A stretch of DNA of 64,000 nucleotides from Pacificibacter marinus. GTDB lineage: Bacteria > Pseudomonadota > Alphaproteobacteria > Rhodobacterales > Rhodobacteraceae. The first letter of the stretch is position 1; every line of letters starts with the position of its first letter. This document shows positions 17,947-26,054 of the stretch, in pieces. The stretch covers positions 1 through 64,000 of the forward strand of contig NZ_JAHKPU010000049.1 in the NCBI RefSeq assembly GCF_018860505.1. The letters are read 5' to 3'. Under the pieces are notes generated by a model that had not been told where the DNA came from, searched no databases, and worked only from the letters and a program-made list of their open reading frames with translations. The position numbers and the translations under genes were made by a program.

Positions 17947-18582
17947 CTGACCGTCTGTCCCTTTTTGCCTCACTGCATCATTTAAGGAGCAATTTTTTAA
18001 GAGGGGTGGCGTCTGTGACCCCACTATAATTGCCAAAATCACCTGATTTTTTAAAAAAATGTGTTAATTTTAACGCTCAGGTAAAGTCTTAAGCGTTCGG
18101 ATACGGGCAAAATTTAACCGTTATGTGACGATGCCGCTTAAAATTGACGCCTGAAGGAGGCAATAAAAATTCAGGTCAGCGCTTTCGATCCCGCTTTTTA
18201 TGCGGCGAGGTCTGCGTGTTGAAAATCGTTTTAGAAACCAATCCGAACTCCTAGTGTCGAAAGGCATTGCCTGAGGCGCTTTCGATAGAATGCTGTGTGA
18301 AACGTTTGCTTCAGCATGCTGAATTGTATTGAGAGCGGAAGCCAAGGCGTGCGGAGCCACCTGATAGCTGCAACATAGGCCGCATATTTTTTTGCGTGCG
18401 AATGATTTTTATAGATATTTTGATTATGCTTTCTGCACTTAAATAACTGAGCTGACCTTTGTCACGATTTTGACGACATCAATACATTGACATTTCCGAC
18501 AAATTTAGTCAGGTTGGTGCGCGATTAGGTCCTAGCCAACCCAAATGGAGAGCCCAGACCACAACATAGCAGGAGAAATGTA
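17947..18582. promoter_or_regulatory. 636-base divergent control region between the P450 cluster and the haem-uptake locus
   Basis: No convincing gene lies here. The part next to the amidohydrolase is AT-rich with a near-palindromic A/T tract around 18047-18062. A perfect 14-bp palindrome (TTCAGCATGCTGAA) sits at 18310-18323. A TTGACA box at 18487-18492 could be the -35 element for the haem locus, though the matching -10 is weak. An inverted repeat GGTTGG/CCAACC (18512-18517 and 18536-18541), which encloses a TAGGtCCTA core, lies just before the first small ORF. Control by iron (Irr, RirA or Fur) is expected but I cannot assign a box with confidence. Confidence 0.45.
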
Positions 18583-18735
18583 ATGGTCTGCCGCACACGG
18601 ACAAGCCTCATTGAAAGCCAACAAAAAGCATACCCGCTGAACAAGACCCAAACCTTGTTGCATAATGGCGGTATTCTTAGGGAAATTGCTGATCGTGTTT
18701 TGTTCAAGTTTGGAACCGAGGAGCGTTCAATATGA
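18583..18735 (+). CDS. 50-residue ORF translationally coupled to hemP
   Basis: A small ORF of 50 codons with a strong AGGAG site seven bases before its ATG. Its TGA stop codon overlaps the hemP start codon (ATGA), and the hemP ribosome-binding site GAGGAG lies inside its 3' end, so translation of hemP probably depends on it. The protein (start MVCRTRTSLIES, end FKFGTEERSI) is polar and basic, has no membrane segment, and is not a family I recognise. It may be a true small protein or a leader ORF that tunes hemP translation. Confidence 0.55.
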   Translation: MVCRTRTSLIESQQKAYPLNKTQTLLHNGGILREIADRVLFKFGTEERSI

Positions 18736-18896
18736 CTAATGTTGCAATTCCGATAAGCTCTAAAGAGATATCCCGCCCCAAAACATATGACGCGCAGGAT
18801 CTAATGCCTGATGGACAGCCTGCGTGTATTGTCCTCGGCGATCAATCCTATTTTTTACGAATAACGCGGGCGGGCAAGCTCATTCTCACCAAATAG
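18732..18896 (+). CDS. hemP: hemin uptake protein HemP/HmuP
   Basis: A 54-residue protein with the characteristic C terminus FLRITRAGKLILTK of the HemP family, preceded by the ACIVLGDQSY strand. HemP proteins sit beside haem-uptake genes throughout Proteobacteria; in Bradyrhizobium HmuP acts with Irr as a co-activator of the haem receptor gene. Here it lies upstream of the receptor gene on the same strand, 373 bases away. A GAGGAG site eight bases upstream supports the start. Confidence 0.92.
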   Translation: MTNVAIPISSKEISRPKTYDAQDLMPDGQPACIVLGDQSYFLRITRAGKLILTK

Positions 18897-19020
18897 AATG
18901 CACCCCGACAGCAAGTGCCAAACGTCAAATGGAAAAGCGGCCTTTCTTGCGAAAACGGTATGGTTCGGGTCACATTTTTGGCCCAGATTAAGGGATGCCA
19001 AAGGCAAGGTTCGTGATACA

Positions 19021-19048
19021 TGGCGGTCAACTGTTAGGTTGGCCGCCA
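19021..19048 (+). other. stable 12-bp hairpin upstream of the receptor gene
   Basis: TGGCGGTCAACT pairs with GGTTGGCCGCCA through 12 base pairs (two of them G-U) around a four-base GTTA loop. No U-tract follows on either strand, so it does not look like an ordinary terminator. It may be part of a structured leader, the 3' end of the hemP transcript, or a protein-binding site. Confidence 0.5.
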
Positions 19049-19228
19049 GTATTCGTTGCGACGGTATTAGATGTGGATTTCAAGCACATCTCCGCAACGC
19101 ACGGAATTTTTTTACTGTTAAATGATGTCCAAGACCTGCGACTGCAAGCGGGGTGAAGATGTGAATGATTAATTCTTGACAAAAATAATAAGGTTAAGGT
19201 AGTTGGTCCACAAATGACGCAAGCTCCC

Positions 19229-19263
19229 TCCCTTGGTAGCCAGCTAAAGGAATAACCAAGGGG
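19229..19263 (+). promoter_or_regulatory. hairpin that would mask the receptor ribosome-binding site
   Basis: CCCTTGGT (19230-19237) pairs perfectly with ACCAAGGG (19255-19262), and T229/G263 adds a wobble pair. The Shine-Dalgarno sequence AAGGGG (19258-19263), six bases before the receptor ATG at 19270, lies in the 3' arm. If the helix forms, ribosome access is blocked, so translation could be controlled by temperature, a ligand, an sRNA or a protein. Confidence 0.55.
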
Positions 19264-19269
19264 ACAACC

Positions 19270-21279
19270 ATGAGAACTCAAACAAGCTTGCGTGCGCTTA
19301 TGACAGCCGTCGCTGTTGCGCCGGCATTGGCGGGGGCAACTTTCGCCCAAGACATCGATACCACAGATTTTGGCGACTACATCGGCGCAGTGACATTGGG
19401 GGAAAGCCGCAGGGGCATTCAGACCGAAACGGCAACATCCGAAACCGTTATTTCACAAGAAGAACTCGATGCGCGTCAGGCCTCGACCTTAGCTGAACTG
19501 CTCGGCACAATTCCGGGGGTGACGCTTTCAAACTCTGCTACGCCTCAGGGGTCATCTATCAACATTCGCGGCCTTGGCGCGGACGCAGGCACATACGGAT
19601 CGAACACCAAAGTGGCTGTTGTGATCGATGGTGTCGCAAAAGGCCAAGAAGAGATCTATCGCCAAGGCAGTATTTTGACGATGGAGCCAGAGTTGTTCAA
19701 AACAGTCAAAGTGATACGTGGGCCTGGCGAAAGCTTCCGTTTCTCGGGAGGGGCGATTGGCGGTACTGTCGAAGCTGTCACCAAAGATGCGTCTGACTTT
19801 TTAGAAGATGACGACACATTTTCAGTCCGCCAAAAACTGGCTTATGAAAGCAATGGCGATGGATTTCTGACCAGCTCAATCGTGGCTTGGGCCCCAGATG
19901 ACAAATTCGAAGTGCTTGGATTCTACGGGTACCGGTCCAATGACGATTACACTGACGGGGCGGGCACGACACAAGTTGATACGGCTTATGAAATGCCGTC
20001 AGCGATGCTCAAGCTCAAATACAGCGCCTCCGAGGCATTAAGCTTTACTGCATCCGTGTCGAAAACCAACAATCGTTTAGAAGATGTGAGCTATGATTAT
20101 ATTGGCTCCTTGTTTGACGCGCGTGTGGATGCGGATATTGAAGACACCACAGCCTATGCGCAGGTGCAATATAATCCGCTCGACAATGATCTTGTGAACT
20201 TGACCGCTAAACTCACATATTCTGACGAATTGATTTCGAATATTTCAGATACGACATCTTCGACAATCTACAATGCAGACAACAGAACCGAACGATTGTC
20301 TTTAAGTTTTGAAAACGAAGCAATTTTCGCGACAGGAAGCGCGGATCATACCGTACTAGTCGGTGCCGAAGTAGGTAAGCGTACGCGTTCTTCCATCAGT
20401 CACACCGGTTCCAATGCGGGTTCGTCACCGGGTGGAACAGATGAATTTATTGCAGTCTACGCGTCAGATGAAATCGTTATGGGCAACCTCACGCTGACGC
20501 CTCAATTGCGCTTTGAGAAACAGAAAATCACTTCTGAAGGCAATGACACAATCGCCGATGGCACGTCATATGAAAAAGACTTGACCGTAGGTGCTTTGTC
20601 TTCGCGTTACAGGCTTGGTGAAAACTTCGCCGTGTTTGGTACGCTTGCGTATAACGAAAACATGCCGATTATTGATGACCTGTCCAACGCCTTTATCGAG
20701 ACGTCTGAAAAAGCGACAACGGTTGAATTTGGTGTCTCTTATGATGCTGTCGATGTGTTCAAATCTGGTGACAGTGTGAAAGCCAAATTGACGGGCTTCA
20801 AAACACAAATTTGGGACAACACGACCTATTCTGATTCAACAGGTTCATACGAAGATATCGAGTTGCAGGGTGTCGAATTTGAAGCCTCATACGCCACTGC
20901 GGCGTTCTATATGGATTTCAATGCTTCTCGTATTCGCGGCGAATGGGTCACGGGAGAGTATTTCAACAATACGCCAAGTGACACAGCGCAGCTCACGCTT
21001 GGCAAACATTTCCTGAATGACCAGTTGGATTTGGCTGTTGAAGTGTTGCACGGGTGGTCGAATGATCGCACGACCAGCACCTCAGGGGCCACTGCTGCCA
21101 GTGACAGTTACACAGTTGCAGGTCTGACGGCGGCCTATATTCCAGACAGCGGTTTGACGCAGGGTGTGGAGTTCCGCGCATCGCTCGATAACGTCTTCGA
21201 CCTTGATTACCAACCCTATCTCAGCAGTCGATCTGCGCCTGGCCGCAATCTGACGCTTTCGATCACCAAGACATTCTAA
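19270..21279 (+). CDS. hmuR: TonB-dependent outer-membrane haem receptor
   Basis: A 669-residue receptor. A signal peptide (about 1-26, ending GATFAQ) is followed by a plug domain (about 60-180) with STLAELLGTIPGVTLSNS, INIRGLGADAG and VIRGPGESFRFSGGAIGGTV, and a 22-strand barrel that ends in the outer-membrane signature LTLSITKTF with terminal Phe. I could not pick out the FRAP/NPNL pair seen in many haem receptors, so the ligand is inferred from hemP and hmuSTUV on either side. Energy would come from the ExbB-ExbD-TonB genes at the end of the same locus. Confidence 0.88.
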   Translation: MRTQTSLRALMTAVAVAPALAGATFAQDIDTTDFGDYIGAVTLGESRRGIQTETATSETVISQEELDARQASTLAELLGTIPGVTLSNSATPQGSSINIRGLGADAGTYGSNTKVAVVIDGVAKGQEEIYRQGSILTMEPELFKTVKVIRGPGESFRFSGGAIGGTVEAVTKDASDFLEDDDTFSVRQKLAYESNGDGFLTSSIVAWAPDDKFEVLGFYGYRSNDDYTDGAGTTQVDTAYEMPSAMLKLKYSASEALSFTASVSKTNNRLEDVSYDYIGSLFDARVDADIEDTTAYAQVQYNPLDNDLVNLTAKLTYSDELISNISDTTSSTIYNADNRTERLSLSFENEAIFATGSADHTVLVGAEVGKRTRSSISHTGSNAGSSPGGTDEFIAVYASDEIVMGNLTLTPQLRFEKQKITSEGNDTIADGTSYEKDLTVGALSSRYRLGENFAVFGTLAYNENMPIIDDLSNAFIETSEKATTVEFGVSYDAVDVFKSGDSVKAKLTGFKTQIWDNTTYSDSTGSYEDIELQGVEFEASYATAAFYMDFNASRIRGEWVTGEYFNNTPSDTAQLTLGKHFLNDQLDLAVEVLHGWSNDRTTSTSGATAASDSYTVAGLTAAYIPDSGLTQGVEFRASLDNVFDLDYQPYLSSRSAPGRNLTLSITKTF

Positions 21280-21323
21280 TCTTGGTGCTGGCGATGCGGC
21301 GTACCCTCGTGCGCAGCATCGCC
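21264..21323 (+). other. two hairpins at the end of the receptor gene
   Basis: CACCAAG (21264-21270) pairs with CTTGGTG (21281-21287) across the stop codon. A second 8-bp helix, GGCGATGC (21290-21297) with GCATCGCC (21316-21323), is followed by a pyrimidine-rich CTTTCCCCCCTTTT run. Together they may act as a partial terminator or an mRNA-stabilising element between receptor and transporter genes. Confidence 0.45.
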
Positions 21324-21373
21324 CTTTCCCCCCTTTTGTGTTTCCACGCAATTCAAGCCAACAGGACATTGCT

Positions 21374-22429
21374 ATGACAACGCCTCTTTCCGCCATTGAT
21401 ATTCGCCAAGCCAAATCCGATGCCACGATGCGAGATCGTGATCTCGCGCAAAGCTTGGGTATTTCCGAAGCCCAATTGGTTGCTGCTTTTGTTGGTCAGC
21501 ATGACGGTCAAAGTGTGACCCGTATCGCTCATCTCCCCGATGAGGTGATGCCAATGATCACATCTTTGGGCGAAGTCATGGCGCTCACGCGCAACGAGTC
21601 TTGCGTGCATGAACGGGTTGGTACATTTGAGAAATACTCCTCTGGTCAACACGCCTCTATGGTGCTGGGCTCCGATATCGACACTCGTATTTTCCCCAAA
21701 CACTGGAGTTTTGGTTTCGCTGTTGAGACACAAACCGAAAAAGGCCTGCGCAAATCTTTGCAGTTCTTTGATGCCTCAGGTGATGCGCTGCAAAAAATTT
21801 ACATGCGTGAGACGTCAAACCACGACGCCTGGGCACCGCTTGTTGCAGCTCTGAAACTCGATGACACCAGCGACAGCTTAGAGGTTGCGCCGCGCAAGCC
21901 CGTTGAAGGCGCGCAAGGCAGTGCGGATAAACGCGATGCCTTGCTTGAAGCATGGGCGACGATGACCGACACGCATCAATTTAATCGCATCACACGCAAT
22001 CTTGGCATGAACCGCCTTGGGGCATACCGCCTTGTGTCAGGTGAAAAATGGGTACGCCCAGTGGCCAAGGACAGCTCTGCTGCCTTTTTGAATGCTGTCT
22101 CTGAGGCGCGTCAAAAGGTGATCTTGTTTGTTGGCAATCTCGGTAATATTCAAATCCATTGGGGCACGCTTGATACCATCAAGCCAATGGGGCCGTGGCT
22201 TAATGTGCTTGATCCGAAATTCAATCTGCACCTGCGCGATGATCATGTCGCCGAGGCTTATGTCGTTGAAAAACCGACCAAACGTGGCCCTGCGTTGTCA
22301 TTCGAGGCCTTCGATGCTGCTGGAAACCTGATTTTTCAATGCTTTGGTCAAAAGACCGAAGAGGGGGATGCAGCGCGTTGGGCTAATATTTTGGCCTCAT
22401 TGAACACAGAAGAAGAGGCCTTGGCATGA
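21374..22429 (+). CDS. hmuS: haem-degrading/haem-carrier factor HmuS
   Basis: A 351-residue protein of the HemS/HmuS/ChuX family, made of two similar halves. The first half includes LAQSLGISEAQLVAAFVG and the second repeats the fold, with KPTKRGPALSFEAFDAAGN near its end. Members bind haem in the cytoplasm after import and either pass it on or help break it down. The ATG at 21374 has an AGGA site; a longer frame from a GTG at 21338 is less likely. Its stop codon overlaps the hmuT start codon by four bases. Confidence 0.92.
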   Translation: MTTPLSAIDIRQAKSDATMRDRDLAQSLGISEAQLVAAFVGQHDGQSVTRIAHLPDEVMPMITSLGEVMALTRNESCVHERVGTFEKYSSGQHASMVLGSDIDTRIFPKHWSFGFAVETQTEKGLRKSLQFFDASGDALQKIYMRETSNHDAWAPLVAALKLDDTSDSLEVAPRKPVEGAQGSADKRDALLEAWATMTDTHQFNRITRNLGMNRLGAYRLVSGEKWVRPVAKDSSAAFLNAVSEARQKVILFVGNLGNIQIHWGTLDTIKPMGPWLNVLDPKFNLHLRDDHVAEAYVVEKPTKRGPALSFEAFDAAGNLIFQCFGQKTEEGDAARWANILASLNTEEEALA

Positions 22430-23286
22430 AGTATTTCCTTGCAGCGATGGTTGTCGCCTTTCCAATAATGGCACTGGCCGAAAGTTATCCTGATGCCAGA
22501 TCTATCGTTTCCATCGGCGGCCCCGTTACTGAAGTGATTTACGCCCTTGGGGCAGGGGGCCGCATCGTGGCTCGCGATACCACATCGCATTTCCCAAGCG
22601 CGGTAGAATCCCTGCCTGACGTTGGATATATGCGCCAATTGTCAGCAGAAGGCGTGCTGTCGGTCAGCCCTGATCTTATTGTCACACGGGACACAGCAGG
22701 TCCGCCTGAGACTTTAGATCAATTGCGCGCCGCCAACGTGCCGCTGGTCGAGGTTCACGATGCTTTCACAAAAGAAAGCGTTTTGACTTCGGTCGAAATT
22801 ATCGGCGAAGCCCTTGGCAAGCAAGATTCTGCGGCACAGTTATACAAACAGATCGAAGGGGCATTCATCGCGCTTGAAGCAGAGGTCGCGCAACAAGAAA
22901 CAGCCCCGCGTGTATTGTTTATTCTATCCAATCAAGGTGGACGGTTGAATGTTGCTGGGCGCGGCACGGGCGCGCATGGCATGATCACGCTTGCGGGCGG
23001 TGAGAACGTCATGGGCGAGGCGTTTGAAGGTTACAAAATCATGAGCGATGAAGCCTTGATCGAGGCCGCACCAGATGTCGTTTTGATGATGACAGGACGC
23101 GAAGATCATGCAGGCCGTAAAGAGGACATCTTTGCACTCCCGTCCTTGGCGCATAGTCCTGCTGCGTTGAATGATGCTTTCATCACCATCGACCCAGCGG
23201 CTCTTGGTTTTGGCCCTCGCACCGCTCAATTCGCAAGAACGCTCAATGCGGATCTTGCGGTTGTGACGACAGCAAAGGCGCAGTAA
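22426..23286 (+). CDS. hmuT: haem ABC transporter, periplasmic binding protein
   Basis: A 286-residue class III (helical-backbone) binding protein with a signal peptide ending near residue 18 (MALAES). The family strand RSIVSIGGPVTEVIYALGAG and the GYMRQLSAEGVLSVSPDLIV segment match HmuT. It receives haem from the outer-membrane receptor and delivers it to HmuU. It overlaps hmuS by four bases and is five bases from hmuU. Confidence 0.94.
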   Translation: MKYFLAAMVVAFPIMALAESYPDARSIVSIGGPVTEVIYALGAGGRIVARDTTSHFPSAVESLPDVGYMRQLSAEGVLSVSPDLIVTRDTAGPPETLDQLRAANVPLVEVHDAFTKESVLTSVEIIGEALGKQDSAAQLYKQIEGAFIALEAEVAQQETAPRVLFILSNQGGRLNVAGRGTGAHGMITLAGGENVMGEAFEGYKIMSDEALIEAAPDVVLMMTGREDHAGRKEDIFALPSLAHSPAALNDAFITIDPAALGFGPRTAQFARTLNADLAVVTTAKAQ

Positions 23287-23290
23287 TCCG

Positions 23291-24394
23291 ATGGCATTCG
23301 TATCTCTTCCCGCGGTTAAACGCACCTTGATCACTCTGCGCGCGCCCGCACAGCAGGGGGATCGCACGGCAAAATCATTTGCCCTACAGGCTGGCTTATC
23401 GGTCCTTTTGCTGTTGATGATGCTGCTCAGTTTGGGCTGGGGTGCTGCGTCTGATACGGATGTCTTAGGCGCAATTGGCGCGAAATTTGGGGTTGGTTCC
23501 GCAAGCGCGCGCGACATGTCTATCGTTTGGGATATCCGCATGCCCAGAATGCTGACCGCCACTGTGGTCGGTGCCGCACTGGCTGTGTCTGGTGCCGTGA
23601 TGCAAGGTCTATTTCGCAATCCACTGGCTGATCCCGGCTTGGTCGGCATCAGCGCTGGCGCGGGATTCGGCGCAGTTGTCGCCATCGTTTTGGGTGGATT
23701 TTTGCCTGTGGCATTGCTCGGTCTTGTTGGGCCTTACCTCATCCCCTTGGCGGCATTCTTTGGTGGTTGGGCGTCTACATTAATTCTGTATCGCATTGCG
23801 ACCCGTGGCGGGCGGACATCCGTGATTACGATGTTGCTTGCAGGCATCGCGCTTGGCGCGCTTACGGGCGCGGCCACTGGTTTTTTGGTCTACCGCGCCG
23901 ACGATGATCAACTGCGTGATCTGACCTTTTGGGGCATGGGATCGGTTGCTGGTGCGTCTTGGTTTAAATTCATGACAGCAGGCCCGATTATCATTTTGGC
24001 GCTGGTGGCAACGCCGTTTTTAGCCCGCGCCCTTGATGCCTTGGCGCTGGGCGAACCGGTTGCGGAACATATGGGCATTGATGTTCAGCGGATGAAACGC
24101 ATCTCCATCTTAAGTGTGGCAGCTTCGGTTGGTGCATCGGTCGCCATCACGGGGGGCATAGGGTTTGTGGGCATTGTTGTGCCGCATCTTTTGCGTCTCT
24201 TTCAAGGGCCTGTGCACCGTTTGCTTTTGCCAAACGCGGCGCTCTTGGGGGCTGTGTTTCTTTTGATTGCGGACATGCTGAGCCGTGTTGTTGTCGCGCC
24301 CGCAGAACTGCCTGTTGGTATCGTGACGGCCACAGTTGGCGGGCCTTTCTTTTTGTGGATCTTGCTGAAAAACCGCGCAATGTTGGACGTTTAA
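23291..24394 (+). CDS. hmuU: haem ABC transporter, permease
   Basis: A 367-residue permease of the FecCD/BtuC family with about ten membrane helices. Clear family segments are RMPRMLTATVVGAALAVSGA, RNPLADPGLVGISAGAGFGA and GFVGIVVPHLLRLFQGP. The N-terminal 35 residues are basic and soluble. It forms the membrane channel of the HmuTUV importer; hmuV starts two bases after its stop codon. Confidence 0.95.
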   Translation: MAFVSLPAVKRTLITLRAPAQQGDRTAKSFALQAGLSVLLLLMMLLSLGWGAASDTDVLGAIGAKFGVGSASARDMSIVWDIRMPRMLTATVVGAALAVSGAVMQGLFRNPLADPGLVGISAGAGFGAVVAIVLGGFLPVALLGLVGPYLIPLAAFFGGWASTLILYRIATRGGRTSVITMLLAGIALGALTGAATGFLVYRADDDQLRDLTFWGMGSVAGASWFKFMTAGPIIILALVATPFLARALDALALGEPVAEHMGIDVQRMKRISILSVAASVGASVAITGGIGFVGIVVPHLLRLFQGPVHRLLLPNAALLGAVFLLIADMLSRVVVAPAELPVGIVTATVGGPFFLWILLKNRAMLDV

Positions 24395-24396
24395 CA

Positions 24397-25206
24397 ATGC
24401 TAAAAGCCAAAAATATCACGGTCACATTTGGCCAGCGGCAAGTGCTGCAAGGCGTTGATTTCGAAGCGCGTCCAGGTGAATTAACTGCAATCGTTGGGCC
24501 CAATGGCTCTGGTAAAACCACGCTGTTGAAAGCCATCACAGGCGAAGTTCCATCGACAGGTGATGCGCTTTTGGATGGGCATTTGCTGTCGGATATGTCG
24601 CCTGTTGAACGCGCCACGCGCAGGGCGGTGCTGCCACAGTCAGGATCAGTCGCCTTTCCATTCACTGTGCTGGAATTGGTGCGCCTTGGTCTGACCAGTG
24701 GTCGTGGCACCGATAGCCTAACTGCCATGGAGGCGCTGCCGCACAAAGCTTTGGCGCGTGTTGGTCTGCGTGGGTTTGAAGGGCGGTTTGTACAAGATTT
24801 GTCTGGCGGAGAACGTCAGCGTGTCCAGTTGGCGCGTGTTCTTGTGCAAATTTGGGACCCTGTGTTGGATGGTTCTCCGCGCTGGCTTTTACTTGATGAA
24901 CCTGTGTCTGCGCTCGATATCGGACACCAATTGGTGGTGATGGAAATCGCACGTGACTTTGCGCAAGCAGGTGGTGGGGTGATTGCTGTCATGCATGATC
25001 TCAATTTAACATCCATGTTTGCCCACAAAGTGGTCTTGCTCAACGAAGGCAAAGTGCAAAGCACAGGCACGCCGCAACATGTTCTGACGAATGAGAACTT
25101 GTCGACGTGTTATGGCTGCGCCGTACGTACCAATACCCCGCCACCCTTGGGGGGGCCATGGATACTGCCTCAAGCGGCATCTTGTGCTGCAGGTTTTGCA
25201 GAATGA
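24397..25206 (+). CDS. hmuV: haem ABC transporter, ATP-binding protein
   Basis: A 269-residue ATPase with Walker A GPNGSGKTTLLK, signature LSGGERQRVQLARVL, Walker B RWLLLDEPVSALD and the switch His in AVMHDLNLTSMFA. It powers HmuTU. The ATG at 24397 follows the hmuU stop codon by two bases and gives the normal start MLKAKNITVTFG; upstream in-frame ATGs lie inside hmuU. Confidence 0.95.
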   Translation: MLKAKNITVTFGQRQVLQGVDFEARPGELTAIVGPNGSGKTTLLKAITGEVPSTGDALLDGHLLSDMSPVERATRRAVLPQSGSVAFPFTVLELVRLGLTSGRGTDSLTAMEALPHKALARVGLRGFEGRFVQDLSGGERQRVQLARVLVQIWDPVLDGSPRWLLLDEPVSALDIGHQLVVMEIARDFAQAGGGVIAVMHDLNLTSMFAHKVVLLNEGKVQSTGTPQHVLTNENLSTCYGCAVRTNTPPPLGGPWILPQAASCAAGFAE

Positions 25207-25228
25207 GCCGTTATATGGGGAACATCCG

Positions 25229-25630
25229 ATGACAGATTTAACCGTTATTCCAGTCCTGAGATCAAGTGACCTGAATAAGACGTCGGCCTTTTATACGGAC
25301 CAACTCGGATTTACGCCGGAACGCGTTATGCCAGAGTATCTCATTATGCGCCGAGATCAGATCGAGCTGCATTTTTGCCTACCTGACCATGCGCAATCTT
25401 ATGCCGCCAACGGCAGGGGGCCATTGGACACCGAAGCGCGCTGCTACATTCGTGGTGCAGGCATTGATGCGCTGCATGACGAATTCGCAGCGCGCAAGGT
25501 AGCGGGGTTTCGCGGGTTTGTTCAAACCCCATGGAACATGTTTGAATTTTATGTGTCGGACCCGTCTGGCATTTTGCTTGTCTTTGGCCGCTCCGCCACC
25601 GAAGGGCCTGTGCCCACTTCTCTTTCATGA
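25229..25630 (+). CDS. VOC-family protein (bleomycin-resistance type)
   Basis: A 133-residue protein of the vicinal oxygen chelate fold. It starts MTDLTVIPVLRSSDLNKTSA, continues with FYTDQLGF, and has the strand EFYVSDPSGILLVFGR with a Glu/Asp pair near the C terminus. It resembles the drug-binding, metal-free bleomycin-resistance branch more than glyoxalases. It sits 22 bases after hmuV and 10 bases before the next gene, so it is co-transcribed with haem uptake. A role in binding haem breakdown products or protecting iron chelation is possible but only a guess. Confidence 0.8.
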   Translation: MTDLTVIPVLRSSDLNKTSAFYTDQLGFTPERVMPEYLIMRRDQIELHFCLPDHAQSYAANGRGPLDTEARCYIRGAGIDALHDEFAARKVAGFRGFVQTPWNMFEFYVSDPSGILLVFGRSATEGPVPTSLS

Positions 25631-25640
25631 TGGAGTTTTC

Positions 25641-26054
25641 ATGACCCAGACCTCAAATATTATACACGCGACCTTACTTGCGCTTGTTCTGTCATCCGCT
25701 CCTGCTTTTGCCGCACAGCCTGCTGTGGTCGATTTGAACAGCATCGCACAAACTGACAAGGCGTGCCGCCTGACCTTTACGGTGACAGCCGATCAAGGCC
25801 TGTCCGAGCTGCAAACCCAAACGGTGCTGTTTGATCAAGACGGTGCGGTGCAGACCTTTACCTTGTTTGATTTTGGTGCGGTGCCGTCTCAGGGGGTGCG
25901 TGTGCGTCAATTTGATATGCCACAGACCCAATGCGACGACATAAAAATGGTGCTGTTCAACGAGGTGTCCATTTGTACCACGACGGATGGGGCCGCTTGC
26001 ACCGTTCTGCCGACGTTTTCGTCGCGTGTTGATACCATGGAGGTTCAGCAATGA
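25641..26054 (+). CDS. small secreted protein of the haem-uptake operon
   Basis: A 137-residue protein with a clear signal peptide (ALVLSSAPAFA, cleavage near residue 24) and a TGGAG ribosome-binding site. The mature part is predicted beta-rich, has four cysteines (in KACRL, TQCDD, SICTT and AACTV) that could form two disulfides, and no known catalytic motif. Its stop codon overlaps the exbB start codon (ATGA). I do not recognise the family. Position between the ABC importer and the ExbB-TonB genes suggests a periplasmic part of the haem system. Confidence 0.75.
   Translation: MTQTSNIIHATLLALVLSSAPAFAAQPAVVDLNSIAQTDKACRLTFTVTADQGLSELQTQTVLFDQDGAVQTFTLFDFGAVPSQGVRVRQFDMPQTQCDDIKMVLFNEVSICTTTDGAACTVLPTFSSRVDTMEVQQ

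Larger units (their letters stand above)
18897..19269 (+). promoter_or_regulatory. promoter and long leader of the haem receptor gene
   Basis: This 373-base gap between hemP and the receptor gene holds no ORF of interest but has several signals. A strong hairpin lies at 19021-19048. A TTGACA box at 19176-19181 within an A/T-rich block (AAAAATAATAAGG) is a fair -35 element for a receptor promoter; the -10 near 19199 is poor. The ribosome-binding site hairpin lies at 19229-19263. Confidence 0.45.

Noticed and set aside
18121-18360. Minus-strand ORF of 79 codons in the gap before hemP.
   Set aside because: No ribosome-binding site and no family resemblance; it overlaps the 14-bp palindrome and looks like chance.
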